Shown piece by piece: positions 10,016 through 19,181 of a stretch of 38,019 nucleotides of DNA. This DNA is from Chara braunii (lineage: Eukaryota; Streptophyta; Charophyceae; Charales; Characeae): assembly GCA_003427395.1 (NCBI GenBank), contig BFEA01000986.1, positions 215,376 through 253,394 of the forward strand, read 5' to 3'. The notes beneath the pieces are model-generated. The model was not told the DNA's origin. It saw nothing but the letters and a program-made list of their open reading frames with translations, and made no database searches. The position numbers and the translations under genes were made by a program. Each line of letters begins with the position of its first letter. Position 1 is the first letter of the stretch.

Positions 10016-10704
10016 CATACTTGCAACCGCACGAGTGCGGAGTTCCGTGCGGGGGGTGCCTGTGCGGAATCGTGCAGGTTTTTTATTTTTATTATTATGA
10101 TTTTCTCTCTTTTTGGGAGGGGGAACGGGGGGCCGTATGACAGGAAGATGGGGATATGGCAAGGAGAGGGGGATATGGAGAGGAGGAGGATGTGGAGGAG
10201 GAGGACAACGAGGATAGCGAGGACGACGAGGAGTCGTCGAGATGGGGGAGGAGAAGAGATGGACAGAGGGAAAAGAGGAAGGGCAGGAGGAGGAGGACGA
10301 GTGGGAGGAGGAGGAGACAAGGACGGTGAGGAAGGGGAGGACACGAGGAAGGGAAGGAGACGAGAAGGCATGGAAGATGAGGAAGTACGAGGAGGAGGAG
10401 GAGACAAGGAGGATGAGGAAGGATAGGAGGAGGAGGACGAACAGGCGGAGGAGGAGGAGACGAAAAGGAGAAGGGAGGAGGAGACATGGAGGATGAGGAA
10501 GGGGAGGAGGAGCAAGGTGAGGCAGTACTCCTGTACTTTTTTTTTTCATCTCGTTTATAATTTTGGCAAGGGGGCCTCAAACGCACCGTTTCAAACCCGG
10601 CCTTTTTTTTTTTTTCCTGAGGGGGATGACGGGTCGTTCTCCGCACACGTCGTGAGCCGCACAGGATTGGTTGGGCGCGTGCACGACGTGCGCTTGCAAG
10701 TATG
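10016..10704. mobile_element. Short non-autonomous inverted-repeat element (hAT-3)
   Basis: Starts CATACTTGCAACCGCACGA and ends, read inward, CATACTTGCAAGCGCACGT: 11 perfect bases, one mismatch, then 6 more perfect. Flanking octamers TTAATTAC (10008-10015) and TTATTTAG (10705-10712) match at 6 of 8, so the target duplication is plausible but worn. The CATGGTTGCA end of hAT-2 is similar in style. The interior is mostly a GGA/GAGGA microsatellite (10160-10512) and T-runs; the opposing Ser/Pro-rich and Arg/Glu-rich ORFs there are artefacts. Confidence 0.72.
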
Positions 10705-10712
10705 TTATTTAG

Positions 10713-10870
10713 TAATTACAAGTCGGGCGAAAAAAAATTACCTTGTGACACGCTTGTGTAAAATTTAAACATCAAACCACCGCCAAAATTGAAATGAAAT
10801 TGAATTCCAATAACTGCTGCTGAAAAATGTGGGGGTACGGGAGCTGGGCAAAGGAAATTGCTTTCTGTAA
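10713..10870. repeat. Right-hand remnant of the AT-rich array
   Basis: GTAATTACAAGTCGGGCGAA, a run of A, then ATTACCTTGTG, CCGCCAAAATTGAAATG and CTGCTG...GGAGCTGGGC. These elements also occur in the same order at 7560-7664, so this is a second copy of the higher-order unit. Confidence 0.7.
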
Positions 10871-11479
10871 AAGTCATGATGGCTGCCCCTTGGGTTATAT
10901 ATATGTATTATGTATATTTCTTACTGCCGAGTGTGCTCAACAAGCGCATATGTCAGAGCATATACAAACCAGGACTTTCCTCAATGGTGTATGCGACCTG
11001 CAATTGCGGACTCTTATTTTGATGTATCTGACCTCAATTGCGTGTAGAGATCAGTCAAAGAAGTCCTAATGTGAATATGCACTCAGGGTGATCTGTTGCT
11101 GTAAATAGCTCATGACTTTTGTGTATGCCTACTAGCCTATTCACACTTCCTGCAAACTTTTCTGTTCTTTGAACGTCTGTCTACCTTAGAGGCTTAGAAT
11201 GATTTTTTTTTCAGAGCAGAAGTCCTAAAAAAAAAAAGAAAAAGAAAGAAAACAACCGTACCCCACTTGCTGCCGCAGTCCAGCCACACAGATTTTATCA
11301 TTTTAATTTTGGCTCATCACACAGTTCTCGGCAAACGGCGTTGCCACAGATCCCGTGAATGAAAAAAGAAGAAAGTGCATCTGCCCACAGAAGGTGGCAA
11401 GGTACATCCATTACTGTTCATAGTACGAGATGAATCTTTCCAGTGTCTGTGGGAAGGTGCACTCTTTTTTTTGTTGGTT
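10871..11479. other. No gene seen
   Basis: Mixed AT-rich DNA with A-runs (11228-11252). Short frames only. Confidence 0.55.
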
Positions 11480-12060
11480 TCCTGAGCCGTGTAGCAAGGC
11501 CCAAGTATTGAGCATGAATGCGGAAGCCATGACAGGCATAGGCAGTCCTTCCCCTCGGTGTAAGGCCCTGCAGCAGGTGCGTGCCCGCCCTAGGTGAAGG
11601 CGGGCCCCCTGAATCTCAATGTGCCCTGAACTCATCAATTTTTGCAAATCTTGGTGGGTGCCAGACAGTTTCCACGCGCCAGTTGGTTACACATCCGCTT
11701 TGCTTGTGAGAATCGGAAATATTTGTGAGCTTTCCAGGCTCTTCCAGCAACGTGGTCGAAGCAGGGAACACCGCACGTTTGTGCCTGGGTGGTTGGGCAT
11801 GCCTAAGCAACTCGGTCCCAGGCCACTGTCTGCACGGGCCTGGGCGCAGACACTTTGGCCCAACATGAAGCTAGAGGGCACACTCGTGTTGAAGCCCAGG
11901 TGCAAACTGGGCAAGCACTTTCCATATAGGAAAGAGATCGCGAGGCAAATGCCATGCTGGCACTTGGTAGAGCGGGCGGCAGCACTGCTGGAGCGAGCAC
12001 TCACGTGCTGCTGCTAGTGCCAGTGCAGAAGCGTGCCTGCGTGCGGTACCACGTGGGAGA
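11480..12060 (-). repeat. Dispersed repeat R2 (inverted partner of R1)
   Basis: On the minus strand this carries the same ordered blocks as R1: CTTTCCTATATGGAAAG (11918-11934), CTGCGCCCAGGCCC, AGAGCCTGGAAAGCTCAC, TGTAACCAACTGG (11679-11691) and GCCCGCCTTCACCTAGGGC (11583-11605). Overlapping short ORFs on both strands show no protein motif. Confidence 0.7.
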
Positions 12061-14185
12061 AGGGCGCTACTGAGGGCAGTGCTATAGCCCAGCCCATGTA
12101 GCTGGGCTTGGGCTTGGACGGCCAGCGAGAGGTGGTGGTGGTCTTCGTGTATGAGGGGGAAGACGTGGGTGAAGAAGACAAGGGAGAGACAGAGAGAGAG
12201 ATGAGGATGAGGATGTGCGGGCACGTACCTGGTCTTGGCGATGGTCTACAGGGTCGACATCTTCATGTACTTCGGTTGTTGCTGCTGACGTCAACAGGAT
12301 GCATTGTCAATTCGTAGGCTGGTAGTAGCTGTGTGGTCGTAGTCTGGGCGCTGAGCGCCAAGTAGGAGGAAGGACTCTGGATAAATATGTTGGTGGAGGC
12401 GAGAGTATGCTCTCGTTGACATTCAGATTTGGTGCTTTGGTTCTCCGTTGGTGGAATATCAGTGCATTTCTGCTTTCTGGTCAGCGTTGGACTTTCTGGC
12501 TTTCAATGTGATTTTGCATTCTGGAATTATTCTGTCATTTCGCTATCGGTCATTTTCCTTGCACAAATGCACACATTGAATCTGCAAGAGTACTGTATGC
12601 CACTTCCTGATGTCAGGGCGCGGCACGCAATCCGCCCTGCGACACCAGCATTTTCCGCCCAGTAGGCCCAACCCGCACTTTTCAGCGTGTTCAGTGCCAC
12701 TCCAGAATGAAGTAGCTGGGAAACATACTTTTTTTAAGTTTTTTTTTTTTTTTTTCCGACCATTTCTCGATTTATGTGTGTCGACCATTTCTTGATTTAT
12801 GAGTGTCATCCTTCCAGAGGGGCCATGTAAATCTACGCTGTATCGGTCCAATTTTAATGGATGTCCTGATGGATGACTGGTGGATTTTAAACCAGACTTA
12901 CTTGCTATTAATGATCCATAGACTGGACACCAAACAAACCAAGAGAGAGGGCGGAGGGAAGGGGGGGAACGCGGAGGGGAGGGAGAGAAGGAGATTCTGA
13001 AATGGGAACTTGGATAAGGAAGGTCAACCTGATGAAGGTTACTTTTGGGAAGGCTTGGGCATGTAGGAATGAAAGCCAATGAATCAGATGATGCTGGCCA
13101 TGCCAAATGACTGGAAGTCACTCTTTAAACATATTTACAGATAGTCTCTGATGAGTTTAGGATGATGATTACATTGCAGTTGATTGGCTTTCAGAGACTT
13201 TTTCAGAGACTTGAAGAAGAAATTGAGGCAACTGCGAAATTGGTACTGAATCTGGTAGTCTCTTGGGAGTTGCTGTACTCTATTTAGATACACACCTTAG
13301 CGCTTTGTACGGGATCATGTCAGAGGCTGCATGATTTTCCACAAGTATTTTGAGCTGTCTTGCACTGACTCTTAGGTCTCCGTCGCTAAAATCATAAGGC
13401 ACATTCCATCCCAAAGGACCAAACCTTCGTCTTTCCTGCAACAAACAAACACCCGTACAAGAAAGCAAACAAACGAACAAACACCCAAATGAAAGGATTC
13501 ACACCTCTCAGAGTCTGTTGCATACTTTAACTGTGCAGACCAGAACAAGAACCGACCTCTCAATACAAAGTACAAGATAGCGTAGCGGAAGACTTAGATA
13601 CCAATGATCCGAACAATCAATATTGCAATGCAGCCCAGAACATACATCATCATCATCATCTCCATGGTGTGAAGGGGTCTGGCGCTCACACAGGAAGAAT
13701 GCGCCAGCCCCAAACCATTCACAGACGAAGAAGAGGGGGGTTAGACGAAGAAGAGGGGAAGATGGGAATGTCGTCAACACCAAGTCTTCGGCACAGGCCC
13801 AAATAGTCCCTCGTCAAAATGTCTGAATCCCAATGTCGTGTCTGGATCCAATGTCGTCAAGTCTCAAGTCACAACTCTCTCTCTGTGTAGTAGTCCGCTG
13901 ATACTGAGAAGTCAGGTGGGGAGAGGGGAAGAGGAGATGGTGGACTTAGAAGAGGAAGAAGAAGAACTCTCTCTATCTCTCTATCTCAGTCCGTACTAAC
14001 CTGTGAAGTTGGCCCCTTGATGCAGGCACCTCGAAGATGGAGCTGGAGCTATGGCGCCACAGGTAAGTCTCGCTGGCCTCCGCAAACCACCTCTCTCCCA
14101 CACTACTACTACCACCTACTAGCGCCCAGCGCTGAAGACTACTGCTATCGCTACTAGCGCCCAGCACTGAAGACTACTGCTAGCG
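12061..14185. other. No gene seen; small duplications and T-runs
   Basis: Contains CGACCATTTCTYGATTTATG twice in tandem (about 12758-12808), poly-T at 12737-12757, an ATC/CAT microsatellite near 13648-13665, a GAAGAAGAGGGG duplication near 13725-13760, and CTACTAGCGCCCAGCRCTGA repeated 35 bp apart (14116 and 14151). Part of this stretch is probably the downstream half (R/U5) of the antisense LTR starting at 14846, but I cannot fix its end. Confidence 0.45.
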
Positions 14186-14282
14186 CTAAGCTAATCCTGG
14201 CAGCGCTCCTCCTGAGTGCTGTGGCCGAATCCTGAAGACTACTACTGCCTCTGTCCAACTACCTTGCCTGTAGGGCGGGCCA

Positions 14283-14289
14283 GTCTTAT
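14283..14289 (-). promoter_or_regulatory. TATA box of the antisense LTR
   Basis: The minus strand reads CACTATATAAGACTGG, a canonical TATATAA. It sits downstream of the U3 tandem repeats in the presumed LTR, so transcription would start near 14255 going leftward. Confidence 0.5.
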
Positions 14290-14337
14290 ATAGTGCTGGT
14301 CCGTCCAGGAGGCTGCTCTTGCCAATGCCCAAACGTG

Positions 14338-14440
14338 CTAGGCCCTGAGGAAGCTTCCGGGAAGTTTTCAGGTAGCTTCTGGCTAAAGCCTGAGGAAGCT
14401 TCCGGAAGTTTCCCAGGAAGCTTCTGGCTAAAGCCTGAGG
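14338..14440. repeat. About 50-bp tandem duplication with GGAAGCTTCC palindromes
   Basis: CCTGAGGAAGCTTCCGG...AGCTTCTGGCTAAAG occurs twice back to back, then a third CCTGAGG start. Palindromic HindIII-type cores recur within each unit. Confidence 0.85.
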
Positions 14441-14446
14441 GCTATA

Positions 14447-14800
14447 GGCCCTTGTTTTCAGGCTGTCAGGCTGAAATGACACGGGGCCTGTAGGCCCTGG
14501 TTTTCAGGCTGTCATGCTGAAACAGACACAGGGCCTGTAGGCCCTGGTTTTCAGGCCGTCAGGCTGAAACAGCCNNNNNNNNNNNNNNNNNNNNNNNNNN
14601 NNNNNNNNNNNNNNNNNNNNNNNNNNNNNNNNNNNNNNNNNNNNNNNNNNNNNNNNNNNNNNNNNNNNNNNNNNNNNGCCCTGGTTTTCAGGTCGTCAGG
14701 CTGAAACAGCCACGGGGCCTGTAGGCCCTGGTTTTCAGGCTGTCCGGCTGACACAGACACAGGGCCTGTAAGCCCTTGTTTCTAGGTTCTTAGGCTGAGA
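14447..14800. repeat. 47-bp minisatellite with assembly gap
   Basis: Units start at GGCCCTGG 14447 (variant), 14493, 14540, about 14677, 14724 and 14771 (variant). Spacing is 46, 47, then a gap, 47, 47. Each holds the palindrome GGGCCTGTAGGCCC plus TTTTCAGGCTGTCAGGCTGA. Positions 14575-14677 are 103 N, close to two missing units plus flanks. Confidence 0.92.
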
Positions 14801-14846
14801 CTGCGGGACAGGCCCTGCAGGCCCATGTGGCTACACAGATGCCACA

Positions 14847-14859
14847 CCCCTCCTTCCTT
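14847..14859 (-). other. Polypurine tract of the antisense element
   Basis: The minus strand reads AAGGAAGGAGGGG, immediately followed by TGTGGC. A purine run abutting TG is the second-strand primer site at the 3' LTR of LTR retrotransposons. Confidence 0.55.
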
Positions 14860-14949
14860 GAAAGACCGAGCTTACTTGCGAGGGCGAAGCTGTCCGTCTG
14901 AGGGAGGGACCACAGTCCGGGTGGGAGGGGCAGGTTTGCGAAGCGTTCT

Positions 14950-15270
14950 TAGCTGGTCTTCGTCGCTCGTAATCGTCGTAGATCAGCGGTGCAGATGCTT
15001 GCAAATCTGCGAACTTGGTGTCCAAAATGTCGAAGGACACGAGGCCTCGCTTACATGTGGAGCAGGGTCGCCTCTCCGATCTGAATGCGTATGTACAACA
15101 ACGGTGCGTCGATGTCGTTCTACCGTTGTGTCTTGAACTCGCGGTCGATCTTCGCAACGTAGTCGTGAAGGTCGACAACCTCTACTCCGGCGTCCATCAA
15201 CGGAGCTGGTACTACAGTGTGCAAGTAATCCCACAATTGTGCCTTGAACACGTTGCAATGCGGTTTCGGC
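14950..15270 (-). pseudogene. Retroelement protease-region remnant (antisense)
   Basis: On the minus strand, a frame shifted from the gag segment reads VVDLHDYVAKIDREFKTQR, a stop, then NDIDAPLLYIRIQIGEAT. This resembles the linker and N-terminal strands that precede the catalytic Asp of Ty3-type aspartic proteases. The expected D-S/T-G turn is missing. A different frame then resumes with SFDILDTKF, a piece that normally sits later in the domain, so the active-site segment appears deleted. It follows gag directly and precedes the polypurine tract, so RT, RNase H and integrase are also gone. The family assignment rests on pattern recognition, not alignment. Confidence 0.5.
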
Positions 15271-16032
15271 AATCGACCGGTCGGGGAGCGGGCATCCATT
15301 GGAAGTCCGCGAACGTCAACGGGTCGAGCTCTTCAAGTCTTGCCCATGACGTCGAATCCCCGGCGATAGATGGCGGCGAAGCTGCCGAATCGGTTGCCGA
15401 TGCCGCTAGCAAGGCGGCCAAATCTGGCGGAGTGAGAGGTGGAGTCGCCTCACCTCCCGCGCAACTCAGTTTCCCGAGCTGTGGTACTTGCTGTCCATTT
15501 CCGGCCGGCGATGCGGTTTTCGCCTTCCCTTTTCTCGAGAATTGTTGGCTTCGCGGCTGGACGGCGACCACCTGATCTTCCTCACGTGATGCTTGGGTGG
15601 CTGCTGGGTCTTCCACAATGGTGTCCGGTTGGACTGCAGCGACATGCTGCGGACGCGGACCAAATTTTCCCTTCTCCACATGGGCTGGCTGGCACGCTGT
15701 CTTCTCGTGTGCAGCAGCCCGGTTGGTCTTGATGATCTCTCGGATGATTCGAAATGTCGTAACTTGAGCTTTTCGATGCTAGTGGCTTCATGCCACTGTA
15801 GCAGATCCTGGGCTTCCTTGCGGTGTGCCTGGGTATCTGCGTCTGCTTCGGCCTGAAGCCGCTGCTTTTCAGCTGCTGCCTCTGCTTCAACCTGTAGGCG
15901 GGCAGCCTCGGCTGCCGCCTGACGCTGTTCCTCGGCCTTAATCAATACGAGCTGAGCTTGGAACCGCTGTCGGTACTCCGTAATGGACTCATTTGCCAGT
16001 TGGTCTGGCATGCCCAGAACTGAGCCCGTCAT
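15212..16032 (-). pseudogene. gag: Ty3/gypsy-like gag, frameshifted (antisense)
   Basis: The start ATG at 16032-16030 (minus) is in strong context (GCCACCATGA) and begins MTGSVLGMPDQLAN. A long coiled-coil follows, rich in A, E, Q and R (AEEQRQAAAEAARLQVEAEA; about residues 25-80). The frame then changes near 15740-15765: the first frame becomes low-complexity, while another frame continues sensibly from about 15750 to the stop at 15212, through GGEATPPLTPPDLAALLA and SWARLEELDPLTFADF. A further shift near 15270 leads into the protease remnant. No CCHC knuckle is seen. Gag forms the particle of LTR retrotransposons; this copy is dead. A larger open frame reaching 16311 merely runs through an upstream repeat. 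Confidence 0.65.
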
Positions 16033-16035
16033 GGT

Positions 16036-16253
16036 GGCGGGGCACTGCTGACGTGCACTGTGGCACTGCTGACGTGGCACTGTGACTGACGTGGCACTGC
16101 TGATGTGGCACTGCTGACGTGGCACTGTTGCTGACGTGGCACTGTTGCTGATGTGGCACTGCTGACGTGCACTGCTGACGTAGCACTGTTGCTGACGTGG
16201 CACTACTGACGTGGCACTGTTGCTGACGTGGCACTGCTGACGTGGCACTGTAC
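16036..16253. repeat. TGACGTGGCAC short tandem array
   Basis: About 15 units of 12-15 bp, consensus (T)GCTGACGTGGCACTG, with variants TGATGTGGCAC and TGACGTGCAC. The array lies immediately 5' of the antisense gag ATG. TGACGTGG is a core site for plant bZIP factors, so it could act as an enhancer; that role is inference. Confidence 0.9.
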
Positions 16254-16480
16254 CAACTCGGAAATGCATGCAAAGGGGAGGGTGGGAGGGAAAACGCAGG
16301 TAGGAAACCAACCCAACAATGCTTTCCTCCGACCCTAATCAACAGATAAATAATAAAAAATAAAAAAATAAAAAAAAGAGGACTACTTCCTTTTTTTTTC
16401 TTTTTTTTTTTTTGTATCTGTCGATCTGTTATGAGTGAGACATGTCAGAAGAGTACTATGAACGAGATCTAGGCTAGGTT
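16254..16480. other. AT-rich spacer, no gene seen
   Basis: Contains AATAAAAAATAAAA-type repeats (16345-16377) and T-runs (16390-16413). No 5' LTR matching 14190-14846 is present, so the antisense element is truncated here. Confidence 0.5.
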
Positions 16481-16481
16481 C

Positions 16482-16775
16482 CGCAAAGTTTCGGCTTTCA
16501 CAAAATGCGATCTTGAAAAAAAAAAATTTGCGAAATGGAGTAAAGATGCGATTTTCAGAAAAGAACGAAATCCAGTTTCTGAGAATATGGCAATCTCCGA
16601 ATATGCCTAACGAAATGTTGGTAGAATTCGCAAGATTTCGCTTTTCAAAAAAAATTTGCGAGATAGAATGAAAATTCGATTTTCTGAAAAGAATAATTCC
16701 GGTTTCCAAGAATATGACCACTTCTATCGTTATCCCAATATGCCTAGAAAACGAATACTAACATCAGAAAATTTC
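16482..16775. repeat. 147-bp tandem duplication, diverged
   Basis: CGCAAAGTTTCGGCTTTCA (16482) recurs as CGCAAGATTTCGCTTTTCA (16629). The following AAATTTGCGA, CGATTTTC, GAATATG and AATATGCCTA landmarks are kept in order in both. The array abuts the truncated 5' end of copy A. Confidence 0.75.
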
Positions 16776-16787
16776 AGCTATGTACTT

Positions 16788-17166
16788 CATTCTTGCATAG
16801 GATGGAGGCGGTCCAATTTTTCAGTCATGAAGGGTCATCCTGGATCAGTCTACAGGATCCAGAGACTGCTCAAGAGCAGACCTTTATGGTCGGTACGAAA
16901 AATGACTTTAAGCATCAACTATCTGCTAATTCGATCAGAAGGGAGGATCTGCTGAAAGGGTTAGGAGACTAAAGGAGAAAGGAATACGAGAAGCAAAAGA
17001 AGTGATTTCAGTGGGAATCAATCAAGTTTCGAAAATGATGAAGGCCCTTGGTAAACTCGAGAATGAGGATGGGCAAATTGAAGCCTTCAAGAAAGTTGTG
17101 GAAACTGCTAAGGAAGGAAAGATGGAATTGAGATTTGCATCGACTCACCCTTTTTTAGGAAAATAG
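16788..17166 (+). pseudogene. Copy A: protease C-terminal part and linker
   Basis: Matches copy B from 34995 onward almost base for base, starting CATTCTTGCATAGGATGG; left of this the sequences are unrelated, so copy A is 5' truncated inside the protease. One A is missing near 16945 (GGAGGATCTG versus GGAGGAATCTG), which breaks the frame. The segment ends at the same zero-frame stop (TAG 17164-17166) as in copy B, next to the frameshift signal. It encodes the C-terminal part of the protease and a charged linker. Confidence 0.85.
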
Positions 17167-17221
17167 TCACTGGGTCAAAAAGAAAGTACAAGCCCAAGGG
17201 GGTGAAGAAAAACCCAGTGGC
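17151..17221 (+). promoter_or_regulatory. -1 ribosomal frameshift signal, copy A
   Basis: Identical to the copy B signal: heptamer TTTTTTA at 17151-17157, spacer GGAAAATA, and arms GTCACTGGGT (17166-17175) and ACCCAGTGGC (17212-17221). Its retention in a decayed copy most likely reflects recent common ancestry. Confidence 0.7.
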
Positions 17222-18086
17222 AGTCTTAATAGAGAAAGATTATGATGAAGCATTGGAAAAGGGAAGGCAAATTATAAGAGCATTGAGAGAATCAGCAAAA
17301 CTGGAGAATAGTCACCAGAGAAAGGTTTGACATAATGAAGATAGGCTCGGATCAGTTTATCCTGCCTAAAGAGAAAGAATATATCTGCAGGATGTGTCAG
17401 AAATTCTTTGGTTCTTTCTCCTTTAATGATGAAGAGAGGGGGCGATTGGACGTGGACATGATCAAGATGGCCAAGATTTGGACAGTTGACAATGTTCCAT
17501 GAAATGATAGACCAACCAAGTATGCCTTGAAGGAAGAGGCAGAGGTTGTGAAGTATCTTGACAAAAAGATTGCGTCTAATGTTGTTGAACTTGCTGATGG
17601 GCCGTATGCTAACCACTGGTTTTGTTTCTGGAAACCAGGGGGCGGGCTAAGATGGATACAGAATCTTCAGAAGCTCAATTCTATGACGGTACGTGATGCA
17701 GGTAGTCTTACTAATGCTGATCTCCTTGCTGAATTCTTTGCTGGTCGATGTATTTATTCTCTAGTTGACCTGTATTCTGGTTATGATCAGTTCCCCATTG
17801 ATCCCACTAGCCGACCGATGACTGCCATGCACACGCCAAGGGGGCTTGTTCAGATGTGTGTGGTACCTCAAGGCTCGACTAACGGGGTAGCAGTGGTTCA
17901 AAGGGATATGATCAAAGTCATGCAGGATATTTCTCCTGAAATAACCAGTCCCTAAATTGATGATAATCCTGTAAAAGGACCCTTCATAAGGGATGAAACT
18001 TTGGTCGCAGGAGGAGTCTAGAAAGTTTGTCTGGGAGCATCCTGAAGGTGTAAGGATGGTCCTAGAGAGGCTTCGGAAGTATAATA
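17167..18086 (+). pseudogene. Copy A: reverse transcriptase (broken)
   Basis: Ty3/gypsy RT: fingers and palm are recognisable, with LKEEAEVVKYLDKKI, then WIQNLQKLN, motif A (YSLVDLYSGYDQF) and motif B-like VVPQGSTNGVAVVQ. Lesions compared with copy B: a 2-bp deletion near 17309, TGG to TGA at 17500-17502, TAA replacing the Tyr of the catalytic YIDD (17953-17955), and a 1-bp insertion near 18018 that shifts the frame. At 18086/18087 the sequence jumps directly into integrase. RT would copy element RNA to cDNA; this copy cannot. Confidence 0.88.
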
Positions 18087-19181
18087 CTGAGGCTACCTAC
18101 TCCAAGACTGTCAAACTCTACTTTTGGCCTGGCATGAGAGATATGATTTTCAGATACTGTAAATCGTGTGTCTTATGTCAGAAGAGGTCTACCACGAGGA
18201 TGATTGAGCCCCTATTCCCTACAATCCTGGTAGAGCCAGGTAGCAGAGTTCATCTGGATCTCATCACNATGCCTCCAGGCAAGGGTGGGATGAGATACAT
18301 ACTAAACATGAGAGATAATTTCTTTGGATACGTTGAGGCAAAAACTCTGAAAAGGAAAACAGTCGAGCAAATAGCTGATTGGATAGAGGAAGTATATCTC
18401 AGGTATCCTTTTATCAGAGAATTTATCTCAGACAGAGGATTAGAATTCATAAATGAGGTTGTCAGAAGAATTACACTCAGATTGGGTGTCAGAATTCGGT
18501 ATGTGACTACTTACCATCCTCAAGCGAATGCCCCTGTTGAAAGAGGTCACAGAACTCTGAAAGATTCACTTGCCAAGTGGTGCGAAAGGAAACTCAGTAA
18601 TTGGCCAAAGGTGTTAAGAGTTGTTGTATATGCTGATAATATCACAGTGAAGAGAACTACTGGTTATGCACCTTTTACTCTATGGTACGGTCGATATGCT
18701 ACATTGCCTATTGAGAGTATTGCCAAGACATGGACAAGTCAAGAGAGTGACAGGGATTATTCTATTTCAGAACTCCTTCAGATCAGAATGAGGCAGATAT
18801 CTCAAGTCGATCAGGCAGTGATGGATGCAGCAGAGAGAATGACATCCAGCAGACTATCGGATCAAGAAAGATGGAACAAGAAAAGATATATAAGAAAAGA
18901 GAAATTGAAGATTGGAGACGTTTTTCTTTTGTTTGACGGTTCTCTTGAGACAAAATGGACTAAAAGATTCCAGATGGCTTGGTCCTTACGAAATCACAGG
19001 AGAGGCAGAAGGCAAGGTTTAGGAGATCTCAAAAATGGATGGATCAAGGGTTCATGACATGGTATCAAGGTCAAAACTTCGTAAGTTCATCTTCAGAGAC
19101 CCTGACTTGATCCCTACAGTGACTAAAAGAGAGGAAAGAGAAGTCAATCATCCAAGTAAGAGAACGGTCATACAGGACTGA
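18087..19181 (+). pseudogene. Copy A: integrase (partial, frameshifted at C-terminus)
   Basis: The His pair of the HHCC zinc finger is deleted; the CKSCVLCQK Cys pair remains. The catalytic core is complete: Asp in VHLDLI (18257-18259), Asp in ISDRGLEF (18431-18433) and Glu in PVERGHR (18539-18541). This gives D-x57-D-x35-E, the canonical D,D(35)E of retroviral-type integrases. A long helical tail follows. A +1 shift near 18975 leads to the C-terminal GPYEITGEAEG module, with a TAG at 19020-19022 and the natural stop at 19179-19181. No chromodomain is visible. One N lies in the first Asp region (18268). Confidence 0.88.

Larger units (their letters stand above)
14190..14846 (-). mobile_element. 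3' LTR (U3 and promoter) of an antisense Ty3-like element; inner end open
   Basis: On the minus strand the LTR begins TGTGGCATCTGTGTAGCCAC at 14846, directly after a polypurine tract, as expected for a 3' LTR. It continues through a 47-bp minisatellite and a 50-bp GGAAGCTTCC-containing duplication to a TATA box near 14286. The LTR must extend beyond 14190, but its CA end and target duplication were not found. The upstream position of the gag/protease remnant (14950-16032, same strand) supports this reading. Confidence 0.55.

Noticed and set aside
9986-10646. Three overlapping 160-190-codon minus-strand ORFs rich in Ser and Pro
   Set aside because: They cover the GGA microsatellite inside hAT-3; simultaneous openness in all frames is a composition effect.
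12758-12808. Tandem 24-26-bp duplication as the ends of a mobile element
   Set aside because: Direct, adjacent and without inverted ends; simple slippage is sufficient.
14051-14068. ATGGCGCCACAG followed by a perfect GTAAGT splice donor on the plus strand
   Set aside because: No downstream exon or acceptor with coding sequence could be identified, and it lies within the presumed antisense LTR.
15466-16311. 281-codon minus-strand ORF taken whole as a protein
   Set aside because: Its first ~90 codons translate the TGACGTGGCAC tandem array and its last ~80 are out of frame with the sensible gag reading. Only the middle part is gag.
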